Assembly (NCBI RefSeq): GCF_963677685.1 | Contig: NZ_OY782186.1 | Location: 1,550,001-1,614,000, forward strand | DNA from: an uncultured Bacteroides sp. | GTDB lineage: Bacteria; Bacteroidota; Bacteroidia; Bacteroidales; Bacteroidaceae | Length of the DNA: 64,000 nt | Direction: 5' to 3' | In this document: positions 27,956 to 36,031 of the stretch, piece by piece | Layout of the letters: every line of letters starts with the position of its first letter | How positions within the stretch are numbered: position 1 is the first letter of the stretch | The notes under the pieces: model-generated | Told to the model about the DNA's origin: nothing | Databases searched by the model: none | Seen by the model: only the letters and a program-made list of their open reading frames with translations | Translations under genes and position numbers: made by a program

Positions 27956-29896
27956 ATGGAGATGAAACGTGATTTTTTTAAAAGGTACCTTTCAGCTAAA
28001 GTAGTACCCATTTGGACTATTTTATTGATAGATCTCTTTATTATTGTTATTTCGTGCCTATTGGCATATGCCCTTCGTTATGATTTTAGTATATTGTTTT
28101 TAGAATCTTCTACCATTGATAGAACCATTCTAGCTACACTTGCAGTGAATCTAGTGTTTTTTCGTGTGTTTCGTACTTATTCTAATGTGCTGCGTTTTTC
28201 TTCCTTCGTAGATATTATGCACATATTTGTATCTTTATCAGTATCCTATGGGATATTACTATTCTTAACATTGCTCTCAGAAGCTTATTTGGGTACTGCC
28301 CTTGTTGCTCCCAGTGTTTTGTTTATGTCTTATATTGTAAACTTTGCTTTAATGTCTGCTTCCCGTGTGGTCGTAAAATTATTGTTTGAGGTGATTTACT
28401 TTGATGGAAGGCATAGTAGCAATGTTTTTATATATGGTGCAAAAGATACAGGAGTGAATATTGCAAAATCATTGAGAGCTAACTTAAAGAATCATTATCG
28501 TCTGCGAGGATTTATTGCTGATGAAAGTGAATTGGTTGATAAAACGATGATGGGAGTGAAGGTTTTTCGTATTGATGAAACATTATTTGATAATATGGAT
28601 GAACGGGATGTTCATACCATTATTGTTTCGCCTGCTAAGATGGAAACATTGAAAAACTCTGATCTGACTGACAAGCTATTAACGCATAACATAAAACTAT
28701 TAACAGCTCCTCCTTTGAGTGAGTGGGGTGGTTTTAGTTTGAATAAAAACCAACTTAAAGAGATACAGATCGAGGACCTTTTGCAACGCGATCCCATACG
28801 GGTGGATATTCATAAAATAGCTTCCCATTTGGAAGGAAAGCGCGTAATGATAACGGGTGCTGCTGGTTCTATTGGTAGTGAAATAATGCGTCAGGTCGCT
28901 TCATTTAATCCATATAAACTTATTCTGATTGATCAGGCAGAGACTCCTCTGCACGACATTCGTTTGGAGTTGCAAGACAGATGGCGTGATATTGATGCAG
29001 AAACGATTGTGGCCGATGTTTCTAACACTACTCGTATGAGCTCTATCTTTCAAGAATATAAACCACAATATATTTTTCATGCAGCTGCATATAAACATGT
29101 TCCGATGATGGAAGATAATGTTTCAGAAGCCATCCAGGCAAATGTGCAGGGTACTCGTTGTGTGGCTGATCTGGCAGTGAAATATTGTGCGGAAAAGTTT
29201 GTGATGATTTCCACCGATAAGGCTGTTAACCCTACCAATGTGATGGGATGCTCAAAGCGTCTTGCGGAAATCTATGTGCAGTCATTGGCTAAAAAACTGA
29301 AAGAAGAGGGTGATTCCTCTGTGAAATTTATCACAACTCGCTTTGGAAATGTATTGGGATCTAACGGTTCTGTTATTCCTCGTTTTCGTGATCAGATACA
29401 GCGTGGAGGACCTGTAACGGTGACTCATCCAGAGATTATTCGTTATTTTATGACTATTCCGGAAGCTTGTCGGTTGGTTTTAGAAGCCGGAAGTATGGGT
29501 AATGGTGGAGAAATTTATATTTTTGACATGGGTAAGCCAGTTAAGATTCTTGATCTGGCTAAGCGAATGATCAGCCTGTCTGGTCATCCTGATGTAAAGA
29601 TTGAGTTTACAGGTCTTCGTCATGGAGAGAAACTTTATGAAGAATTGCTTAACGTGAAAGAGCTTACTAAACCGACCCATCATGATAAGATAATGATTGC
29701 TACTGTGCGTGAGTATAAGTATGATGAGGTAAAGGCACGTATTCAGCGATTGATTGATGTGAGTTATCAATATGATCAGATGGAAATTGTATCTGCAATG
29801 AAGGATATTGTGCCCGAATTCGTGAGCAAAAACTCTTGTTTTGAAGCTTTAGATGGCAAAAAACGGGACCATTCTCACGTAGTGGCTATATCATAA
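27956..29896 (+). CDS. Membrane-bound nucleotide-sugar epimerase/dehydratase (CapD/FlaA1/WbpM type)
   Basis: 646 residues. Four to five N-terminal membrane helices (about 15-130) come first. A CoA-binding-like/Rossmann segment contains VFIYGAKDTGVNIAKSL. The C-terminal extended short-chain dehydrogenase domain has NAD motif ITGAAGSIGSEIMRQV, followed by KHVPMMEDN, and the region ISTDKAVNPTNVMGCSKRLAE that supplies the catalytic residues. Proteins of this type convert UDP-GlcNAc-like sugars (4,6-dehydration, often with 5-epimerisation) for surface polysaccharides. It is a single-gene unit between terminators, about 3 kb ahead of the capsule operon. Its product may feed the capsule or another glycan; the exact sugar is not determined. 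Confidence 0.9.
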   Translation: MEMKRDFFKRYLSAKVVPIWTILLIDLFIIVISCLLAYALRYDFSILFLESSTIDRTILATLAVNLVFFRVFRTYSNVLRFSSFVDIMHIFVSLSVSYGILLFLTLLSEAYLGTALVAPSVLFMSYIVNFALMSASRVVVKLLFEVIYFDGRHSSNVFIYGAKDTGVNIAKSLRANLKNHYRLRGFIADESELVDKTMMGVKVFRIDETLFDNMDERDVHTIIVSPAKMETLKNSDLTDKLLTHNIKLLTAPPLSEWGGFSLNKNQLKEIQIEDLLQRDPIRVDIHKIASHLEGKRVMITGAAGSIGSEIMRQVASFNPYKLILIDQAETPLHDIRLELQDRWRDIDAETIVADVSNTTRMSSIFQEYKPQYIFHAAAYKHVPMMEDNVSEAIQANVQGTRCVADLAVKYCAEKFVMISTDKAVNPTNVMGCSKRLAEIYVQSLAKKLKEEGDSSVKFITTRFGNVLGSNGSVIPRFRDQIQRGGPVTVTHPEIIRYFMTIPEACRLVLEAGSMGNGGEIYIFDMGKPVKILDLAKRMISLSGHPDVKIEFTGLRHGEKLYEELLNVKELTKPTHHDKIMIATVREYKYDEVKARIQRLIDVSYQYDQMEIVSAMKDIVPEFVSKNSCFEALDGKKRDHSHVVAIS

Positions 29897-29920
29897 AGAA
29901 AAGAAGAGATAAATAATAAA

Positions 29921-29966
29921 AAAAGATGTGCATAGTTCAAATGATCTACGCACATCTTTTTTTATT
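29921..29966. terminator. Bidirectional terminator between convergent genes
   Basis: AAAAGATGTGC (29921-29931) pairs with GCACATCTTTT (29950-29960). It is flanked by an A run on the left and a T run on the right, so it can end transcripts from both the epimerase gene and the minus-strand operon. Confidence 0.8.
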
Positions 29967-29989
29967 TCTCTATTTTTTTATGATAATTC

Positions 29990-30988
29990 TTACTCTTCAA
30001 ATTTTTGTTTACCTTGATACTCATTGAAATACTTTAAGAATTGAGTACGTTCGAAGGTATTCACTCCTTTCACGTCTTTCACATTTAATATTCCTTTGAA
30101 TTGAGCAATACTATCAAAACCTTTGCGATTCATCCATTGTATTAACGTGTCTTTTAGTCGCCCTATTTGAGAGCTTGTATTCATGTAAATAGTGCTGCAT
30201 ACTTCTACGGCTGCTGCTCCAGATAAGATTGCCTTTACTGCATCTTCCGGTGCATGTACACCACCTGAAGCAGCATAATCAATTTTATCTACTACAGACG
30301 AGGCGATACCTATCCAGCGAAGTGAGCGAGATAGTTCACTAGGATTACTAAATACCATTCCTACTGTATGTGCCACTTTTTCAATATCAATATCAGGTTG
30401 GTAGAAGCGGTTGAATAATACTACAGCTGCAGCACCATTAGCATATAACTGGTTAATTAAGATTACGGGGTTCGTAAATCTGTAGGCCAGTTTCATGATA
30501 ACAGGAATAGATACATGGCTTTTTACACTCCGTAAAATATCTATATGGCGTTGTTCAAAATCTCCATAATTATAGTCTAGCTCTGCTTGTAGTGCTAAAA
30601 TATTAATTTCAATAGCATCCGCTCCAGCCTGCTCAATCTCCTTGGCAAAATGCACCCAGTCGGCATCATTAAAGCAATTGATACTCGCAATAATTGGTAT
30701 GTCGCAGAGTTTTTTACTATCAGCGATTAATTGTAGATATTCCGATAGTTTGTGGTTCTTGATCGATTCTTTTAAGTAATCAGCTCCTTCCGGATAGTAT
30801 ACAGAATCTCTCATGGAGTCTACCTCCATCATGATTTGTTCCTCAAAAAGTGACTTCAGTACAATAGCACCAGCACCTGCCTCACACAGTTTTTTGTTTT
30901 TTTCTGCGCTATTGGTCAATCCCGAGCTACTGATAATAATAGGATTTTTTAATTCCAATCCTGCAAAGGTTGTTTTTAATTTATTCAT
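29990..30988 (-). CDS. Dihydroorotate dehydrogenase-like flavoprotein
   Basis: 332-residue cytoplasmic FMN-type (beta/alpha)8 barrel protein related to dihydroorotate dehydrogenase. The start AGLELKNPIIISSSGLTNSAE resembles PyrD, and PVIMKLAYRFTNPVILINQL and AASGGVHAPEDAVKAILSGA match the FMN phosphate-binding half. The substrate-binding loop departs from true PyrD, so pyrimidine synthesis should not be assumed. Such DHOD-like proteins are common in Bacteroidales as paralogues of the real PyrD. It is the last gene of a three-gene minus-strand operon, 23 bases after the YggS-like gene. Confidence 0.85.
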   Translation of the reverse strand: MNKLKTTFAGLELKNPIIISSSGLTNSAEKNKKLCEAGAGAIVLKSLFEEQIMMEVDSMRDSVYYPEGADYLKESIKNHKLSEYLQLIADSKKLCDIPIIASINCFNDADWVHFAKEIEQAGADAIEINILALQAELDYNYGDFEQRHIDILRSVKSHVSIPVIMKLAYRFTNPVILINQLYANGAAAVVLFNRFYQPDIDIEKVAHTVGMVFSNPSELSRSLRWIGIASSVVDKIDYAASGGVHAPEDAVKAILSGAAAVEVCSTIYMNTSSQIGRLKDTLIQWMNRKGFDSIAQFKGILNVKDVKGVNTFERTQFLKYFNEYQGKQKFEE

Positions 30989-31011
30989 AAATCTCTGCGT
31001 TTTATACGTAC

Positions 31012-31677
31012 TTAATAAATTCTATTTCCAAATATTTTGCTACCTACTCGTACAAGTGTGCTTCCTTCAGTTATGGCGATACGATAGTCATGAGACATCC
31101 CCATGGATAATTCACAAAACCAAGGGCTGTTAGCATAAAAAGTTTCTTTTATCTCATTGAAGAAAGTATGCAAAGCCTTAAATTCCCCCTTTATTTGTTC
31201 TTCATCATTCGTGTTGCTAGCCATTCCCATTAGTCCGCATATCCGGATATTTTTTAGTTCTTTCCACAGTCCCATACTTAGCATATTCCGACACTCCTCC
31301 AAACTAAAGCCGAATTTTGTTTCCTCTTGCGCCACATGTAGTTGAAGTAGACAGTCTATAGTCCGTTGAACCTTCTCTGCCTGTTTATTCACTTCGCAAA
31401 GCAACTTATAAGAATCAATACCATGGATCATGCTTACATAAGGTGCCATGTACTTGATCTTGTTACTTTGTAAGTGTCCAATGAAATGCCATTGAATATC
31501 GCTAGGCAACGCTTCCTGCTTTCCTGTTATTTCCTGCACCTTACTTTCACCGAATATCCGTTGACCTGCCTTGTAAGCCTCCTCTATCGCTTCTGTCGGA
31601 TGGAACTTTGATACCGCTACTAAGCGTACTCCTTTTGGCAAGTCAGCCAGTACCTGTTTCAGATTTTCCTCAATCAT
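31012..31677 (-). CDS. YggS/PLPBP-family pyridoxal-phosphate homeostasis protein
   Basis: 221 residues with the YggS hallmarks: RLVAVSKFHP with the PLP-binding Lys24, FGESKVQE, WHFIGHLQSNKIKYMAPYVS, IDCLLQLHVAQEETKFGF and CELSMGMSHDYRIAITEGSTLVRVGSKIFG. The family is a single-domain PLP-binding barrel without known enzyme activity that buffers PLP and influences amino-acid and keto-acid balance. It is the middle gene of the minus-strand operon, 12 bases after the DUF4494 gene. Length and motifs are complete. Confidence 0.93.
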   Translation of the reverse strand: MIEENLKQVLADLPKGVRLVAVSKFHPTEAIEEAYKAGQRIFGESKVQEITGKQEALPSDIQWHFIGHLQSNKIKYMAPYVSMIHGIDSYKLLCEVNKQAEKVQRTIDCLLQLHVAQEETKFGFSLEECRNMLSMGLWKELKNIRICGLMGMASNTNDEEQIKGEFKALHTFFNEIKETFYANSPWFCELSMGMSHDYRIAITEGSTLVRVGSKIFGNRIY

Positions 31678-31689
31678 CAGTTTTATATT

Positions 31690-32151
31690 TTATACTTCCG
31701 GTTTATCATTAGGACCTTCACCATAGGGATATACGTCCATGATGGCAGTTTCTGCTACAGATGCAATCTGATAATCGGCCATTGTTCCCTTCATTCCCTC
31801 ATCCAGCTTCTTTACTGCATCACGCAAATCGGCAGCTTGAACCAATACCTGAGTCGCAGTCTTTCTCTCCGCTCCACTCTTTTCGTCTAGCGTGATAAAA
31901 AGCAACTTACACTTAAACCATCTGTCTGCAGCATCTTCTTCAGAACTAAATAGTTCGCTGTAGTTTGCCCTTTTAATGTCCGAGACAGTAAATTCACCCG
32001 TGATAAAAGGAGTTATTTCTTCTATAATCCGGGCTTCCGCTTCAGTAAAGCTCAGTGCGTCGACCAGATACGGTTCGGTAACCTTTTTATTCATTCCGTT
32101 CTCCATCAACTTCTCGTAACGGATCTTGCACTCAAACCAATTATGTGTCAT
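31690..32151 (-). CDS. DUF4494-family protein
   Basis: 153-residue cytoplasmic protein of the Bacteroidota-restricted DUF4494 family, unknown function. It is recognised by MTHNWFECKIRYEKL at the start, then EPYLVDALSFTEAEARI, DRWFKCKLLFITLDEKSG and ASVAETAIMDVYPY. The frame is open to an ATG at 32208, but a perfect -7 box (TACTTTTG, minus strand 32203-32196) lies inside that extension. The family start MTHNWF at 32151 is therefore chosen. It leads the operon with the YggS-like and DHOD-like genes. Confidence 0.85.
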   Translation of the reverse strand: MTHNWFECKIRYEKLMENGMNKKVTEPYLVDALSFTEAEARIIEEITPFITGEFTVSDIKRANYSELFSSEEDAADRWFKCKLLFITLDEKSGAERKTATQVLVQAADLRDAVKKLDEGMKGTMADYQIASVAETAIMDVYPYGEGPNDKPEV

Positions 32152-32195
32152 AATACTCTTTTTTAGTTTTTTATTCAGCGAATTCAATATTAAAA

Positions 32196-32203
32196 CAAAA
32201 GTA
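32196..32203 (-). promoter_or_regulatory. -7 box of the minus-strand DUF4494-YggS-DHOD operon
   Basis: Reads TACTTTTG on the minus strand, 44 bases before the DUF4494 start. No exact -33 TTTG is seen. Confidence 0.5.
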
Positions 32204-33169
32204 GTCAATAAATTCCAATTTTACTTTTCTCTAACTTTAAAAAAGGTCTAAAAACAATTTGGAGCATTCTCGTGTTATATAAAAAGCATTTTTTCGTTCT
32301 AATGAAAGTTGGAAGACTTAAAGGATTTTCAAATGTGAAACTATGTGAGTTTTACAAATATTAATATTTTGCTACATATTACAAAATCGACAAAATGCTA
32401 TTTCTTTTATTGAGCTTATTATTAGGGCTATGGCTTTATTTTTTTTTCTCTTTATATTTTGATTGTTGTTTTTTTTATATTTACATTTATTTTTTTAGAA
32501 TGTTTTTTTTTTCTATTTTAATTATTACTTTTCCTTTTATTCCTTTAACTGTTTACTTAATTGTAAATAGATGCATTAAATGTTATTTAGATATTTTTCT
32601 GGCAATAAAATATTTCCAGTGGTATTAAATTGATTCGTATTTGTCTTTTTACTTATCTTTTTGATTGTTGCTCTCTACCTGCTTTATTTTTCTTTAGTCC
32701 ACTTTTACTTTTACTCTATATATTTATATTTCATTTCTATTAAATCTTTTATTTGTATCTTCCTTATTTACAAGGTGGTAATGGTTAATTTGCTTTTTTT
32801 GAAAAAAAATATATTCATTTCTTTTGGTTTTTTAAATATCAATGCTACTTTTGCAAAAGTAAAGATGTACTCTGTGATTCGTTTATGAATAATATAGTGT
32901 ACAAAAAGACACTTCTTTTATCCGTTATATTTTTATTTTGTCTGGAACAGAGATGGGACGGATGGCGGCGAAGCCGTGATAAGATGTTAATTTTTCGGCA
33001 TCATTAATCGCTTGCTAATCAATATAATTAGGACTCTTTCTGCTAAAGGATTTGATTGAGTATAAAGAGTGAAAACAGACGAAACAAGTAATATCAAAAT
33101 AGAAGTTGAACGAAAAAAAGTTCTACCCATCGATTTAAATTAGCAACCACTATTTTGCCCTTAATTAGA
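32204..33169 (+). other. Capsule-locus upstream region and leader, no genes
   Basis: Nearly 1 kb between divergent genes. Bases 32390-32830 are extremely T-rich on the plus strand. Open frames there code only for strings of Phe, Tyr, Leu and Ile and have no credible gene features. A good promoter lies at 32823-32853. From its predicted start (about 32860) to the UpxY ATG is a leader of about 310 bases, including a GC-richer patch (32950-32990) with CGGC-GAA-GCCG able to form a hairpin. Leaders of this kind are needed for UpxY-dependent antitermination in Bacteroides capsule operons; that role here is inferred. Confidence 0.6.
32823..32853 (+). promoter_or_regulatory. Capsule operon promoter
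   Basis: TTTG (32823-32826), a 19-base spacer and TACTTTTG (32846-32853) match the Bacteroides -33/-7 consensus exactly. The -7 box forms one half of a perfect 16-base palindrome, TACTTTTGCAAAAGTA (32846-32861). No inverted repeats close to the promoter suggest DNA inversion. Confidence 0.7.
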
Positions 33170-33730
33170 ATGTTAAATAATCAGTCGTATTGGTTTGCAG
33201 CCCGTACTCGTGCTAATCAGGAGATTAACATGAGAGAATCATTAAAGAAACTTGAAGTGATTCATTTTTTGCCTACCCATTTTGTTACTCGTATTTATAC
33301 CGATCGTCGTAAAAGGGTAGAAGTTCCTTTAGTTGGTAATCTGATTTTTGTGAAGTGTACTAAATTAGAAGCTTTCTCGCTACTTAAAAATTATAGTTTG
33401 AAGCTTTCTTATATTCGTGATATAACCACTGGATCTTTATTGATGGTTCCTGATATACAGATGGAGCGTTTTATGTTTGCGGTGAATACCGCTCCAGAGC
33501 TACTTAAAGCTTGTAATACACCGTTTGTAGCAGGAGATCGAGTCAGAGTTGTGAAAGGTGATTTTACCGGTTTCGAAGGAGAGTTAGTTCGCCTTGAAGG
33601 AAAATCACATGTTATTCTTCGTATACCTCAGATTCTCACTATCAGTATAAAAATCCCTATGGATCATTTACAAAAAATTCCTTCGTCAAACAACGATACA
33701 CCAAATTACAGGAAACCGTTTACAAAATAG
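33170..33730 (+). CDS. UpxY-family transcription antiterminator (NusG-like)
   Basis: 186-residue NusG-type protein that rides on RNA polymerase and prevents early termination in its own capsule operon. The N-terminal NGN domain begins YWFAARTRANQEINMRESLK and includes PLVGNLIFVKC. The C-terminal KOW motif is VAGDRVRVVKGDFTGFEGEL. The frame extends to a TTG at 33155, but the ATG at 33170 (MLNNQSYWF) is the natural start. It is the first gene after the promoter and leader. No UpxZ-type gene, the usual companion that inhibits other capsule loci, follows it; the next gene is the initiating sugar transferase, 33 bases on. Confidence 0.9.
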   Translation: MLNNQSYWFAARTRANQEINMRESLKKLEVIHFLPTHFVTRIYTDRRKRVEVPLVGNLIFVKCTKLEAFSLLKNYSLKLSYIRDITTGSLLMVPDIQMERFMFAVNTAPELLKACNTPFVAGDRVRVVKGDFTGFEGELVRLEGKSHVILRIPQILTISIKIPMDHLQKIPSSNNDTPNYRKPFTK

Positions 33731-33763
33731 AATATCCTGTCTTTTATCTTTTCCTCTTAAAAT

Positions 33764-35167
33764 ATGAAACAAACTACGCGCTTCAATCAAATTGTTGCCG
33801 CACTATTAATTATAGGTGATGTCCTGATACTTAATTGTGTCTTTTTGGGGCTTCAGTTTACCTTGTATAATTATATATATGGTGGCATATTTACTCGTGA
33901 GTTACGTTTAACCTTATTGTTATTAACAGCATGTTACCTGCTTTGCACGACTTGTTTTGGTATTGTGCTTCATAAAAGAGTAATCAGGTCAGAAGAGATC
34001 GTAAAACATATCCTTACTCTTCTTACCTTTCATTTCATTCTATTTGCTATCATTGTGAATGCTTGGGTAGAATGCCATGTACCTCTTACTATGTTAGCGC
34101 TTTTTTCATTCTTATCGGCTTTCTTTCTTATAGGTTATCGCCTGACTTTCCGTTTCATTATTAAGTTTTATCGTAAGAAGGGAGGGAATATTCGCACAGC
34201 TGTATATGTTGGTAATGCATCTAATATAGTTGATCTGTATCATCAAATGACAGATGACCCAACATCCGGCTTCCGTGTTTTGGGTTATTTTGATGATGAT
34301 AGCACTGCCTTCAATTCTACTGATCTTTCCTATTTGGGAGATATAGAAAAGGTGATTCCTTATCTTAAACAGTATGATTTGGATTATCTTTATTGCTGTT
34401 TGCCTTCCAAGCGGAGTTCGGAAATACTGCCGATCATTAACTATTGCGAGAAAAATTTTATTCGTTTTTATAGTGTTCCTAACGTACGTCGTTATCTCAA
34501 ACGCCGTATGGTAATGGAGTTGATGGGAGATGTTCCCGTTCTTAGTATCCGTGAAGAACCCCTCTCCATCTATGAGAATCAGATAGGTAAGCGTATCTTT
34601 GATGTTCTCTTTTCACTTACATTCCTTTGTACCCTTTTCCCTTTTATCTTTATTACCGTAGGTATTATAACCAAACTTACTTCTCCCGGACCTATCTTCT
34701 TCAAGCAAAAGCGTAGTGGCCTAAACGGTAGGGAATTCTGGTGCTATAAATTCCGTTCTATGAAAGTAAATGCTGATAGTGACAAACTTCAAGCAACGAA
34801 GGATGATCCTCGTAAAACGAAGTTTGGTGACTTTTTGCGCAAAAGCAGTATTGATGAACTCCCTCAATTCATCAACGTGCTCATTGGTGATATGTCCGTG
34901 GTGGGGCCCCGTCCCCATATGCTCAAGCATACAGAAGAGTATTCCGGAATCATCGATCAATTTATGATTCGTCACTGGGTAAAGCCTGGTATCACGGGGT
35001 GGGCCCAAGTTACAGGTTTTAGGGGCGAAACAAAAGAACTATTTCAAATGGAAGGTCGTGTAAAAAAAGACATCTGGTACATTGAGAACTGGACCTTTTT
35101 GCTTGATCTTCTGATTATTTACAAAACCATCCGTAATGCCATTGGTGGCGAAAAAGAAGCTTACTAA
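33764..35167 (+). CDS. Undecaprenyl-phosphate sugar phosphotransferase (WcaJ-like)
   Basis: 467-residue polyisoprenyl-phosphate hexose-1-phosphate transferase that starts the capsule repeat unit by loading the first sugar onto undecaprenyl phosphate. Four or five N-terminal membrane helices are followed by a CoA-binding-like domain (TAVYVGNASNIVDLY). The C-terminal bacterial sugar transferase domain shows GKRIFDVLFSL, SPGPIFFKQKRSGLNGREFW, YKFRSMK, FLRKSSIDELPQFINVL, MSVVGPRPHM and VKPGITGWAQVTGFRG. All key segments are intact. WcaJ-type members usually transfer glucose-1-phosphate, but galactose or another hexose is possible. Confidence 0.93.
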   Translation: MKQTTRFNQIVAALLIIGDVLILNCVFLGLQFTLYNYIYGGIFTRELRLTLLLLTACYLLCTTCFGIVLHKRVIRSEEIVKHILTLLTFHFILFAIIVNAWVECHVPLTMLALFSFLSAFFLIGYRLTFRFIIKFYRKKGGNIRTAVYVGNASNIVDLYHQMTDDPTSGFRVLGYFDDDSTAFNSTDLSYLGDIEKVIPYLKQYDLDYLYCCLPSKRSSEILPIINYCEKNFIRFYSVPNVRRYLKRRMVMELMGDVPVLSIREEPLSIYENQIGKRIFDVLFSLTFLCTLFPFIFITVGIITKLTSPGPIFFKQKRSGLNGREFWCYKFRSMKVNADSDKLQATKDDPRKTKFGDFLRKSSIDELPQFINVLIGDMSVVGPRPHMLKHTEEYSGIIDQFMIRHWVKPGITGWAQVTGFRGETKELFQMEGRVKKDIWYIENWTFLLDLLIIYKTIRNAIGGEKEAY

Positions 35168-35207
35168 TTCGTAATACCGGCTTTATCATTCTTATATTAT
35201 TCTATTT

Positions 35208-35999
35208 ATGACAACAAGAAATATATTTTTGCTGCTGATACTCTTATGCCTATTTGCAGCCTGCACTTCTTATAAAAAAGTGCCTTATTTGCAGAATGAT
35301 TTTATTATCAATCAAACGAAACAAACGCCTACACTTTATGATGCTCGTATTCAACCGAAAGATTTATTGACCATTACGGTTAGTACCTCTCAACCAGAGT
35401 TGGCGGTTCCTTTTAATCTGACGGTGCCAGCTACCATTACCACTACACAAAAATACTTGACTAGTCAGCCCTCTTTGCAAAGCTATTTAGTAGATAATAA
35501 AGGATACATTGATTTTCCTATTTTAGGTGCTTTGCATTTGGGAAATCTTACGAAAGGAGAGGCTGAGAATTTGATTAAAGGTAAACTCAAAACCTATCTC
35601 AAAGAGGAACCTATTGTCAATGTTAGGCTCATCAACTATAAGATATCGGTAATAGGTGAAGTTACACGACCGAATACCTTTACTGTGGCTAATGAGAAAG
35701 TCAATGTTTTTGAAGCTCTTGCTTTGGCAGGTGATCTTACTATATATGGTTTACGTAACAATGTAAAACTCATTCGTGAAGATGAGAATGGTACCAAACA
35801 AATAATAACGCTTGACCTCAATGACGCCAATCTCGTGTTGTCTCCTTATTATTACCTTCAGCAAAACGATATTTTGTATGTTACCCCCAATAAGGCTAAA
35901 TCAAAAACATCAGATATAACCAGTAGCACTTCTCTTTGGGTTTCTGCTACTAGTATCCTTGTTTCTGTCGCTAGCTTACTGGTTACAATTTTTAAATAA
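35208..35999 (+). CDS. Capsule export outer-membrane lipoprotein (Wza-like)
   Basis: 263-residue polysaccharide export protein. A lipoprotein signal ends in LFAAC (Cys19). The poly-export domain includes YDARIQPKDLLTITVSTSQP. A SLBB-like domain has ISVIGEVTRPNTFTVANEKV and ALALAGDLTIYGLRNNVKL. A C-terminal hydrophobic segment (SATSILVSVASLLVTIF) follows. It is shorter than E. coli Wza and of the Bacteroidetes form. It forms the outer-membrane channel that works with the Wzc-like kinase encoded 32 bases downstream. Confidence 0.92.
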   Translation: MTTRNIFLLLILLCLFAACTSYKKVPYLQNDFIINQTKQTPTLYDARIQPKDLLTITVSTSQPELAVPFNLTVPATITTTQKYLTSQPSLQSYLVDNKGYIDFPILGALHLGNLTKGEAENLIKGKLKTYLKEEPIVNVRLINYKISVIGEVTRPNTFTVANEKVNVFEALALAGDLTIYGLRNNVKLIREDENGTKQIITLDLNDANLVLSPYYYLQQNDILYVTPNKAKSKTSDITSSTSLWVSATSILVSVASLLVTIFK

Positions 36000-36031
36000 A
36001 CAAACAAATCTATTAATTAACGTTTGTACTC

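Noticed and set aside
32395..32888. Two open frames of 75-77 codons in the capsule upstream region.
   Set aside because: They translate to Phe/Tyr/Leu/Ile strings from a T-rich stretch, have no similarity pattern of real proteins, and the second runs over the promoter.
32289..33118. An 11-bp inverted repeat, TTTTTTCGTTC (32289-32299) against GAACGAAAAAA (33108-33118), around the capsule promoter, suggesting an invertible segment.
   Set aside because: Too short, built mostly of a T run in a T-rich region, and about 800 bases apart, whereas known invertible capsule promoters have longer repeats closer together.
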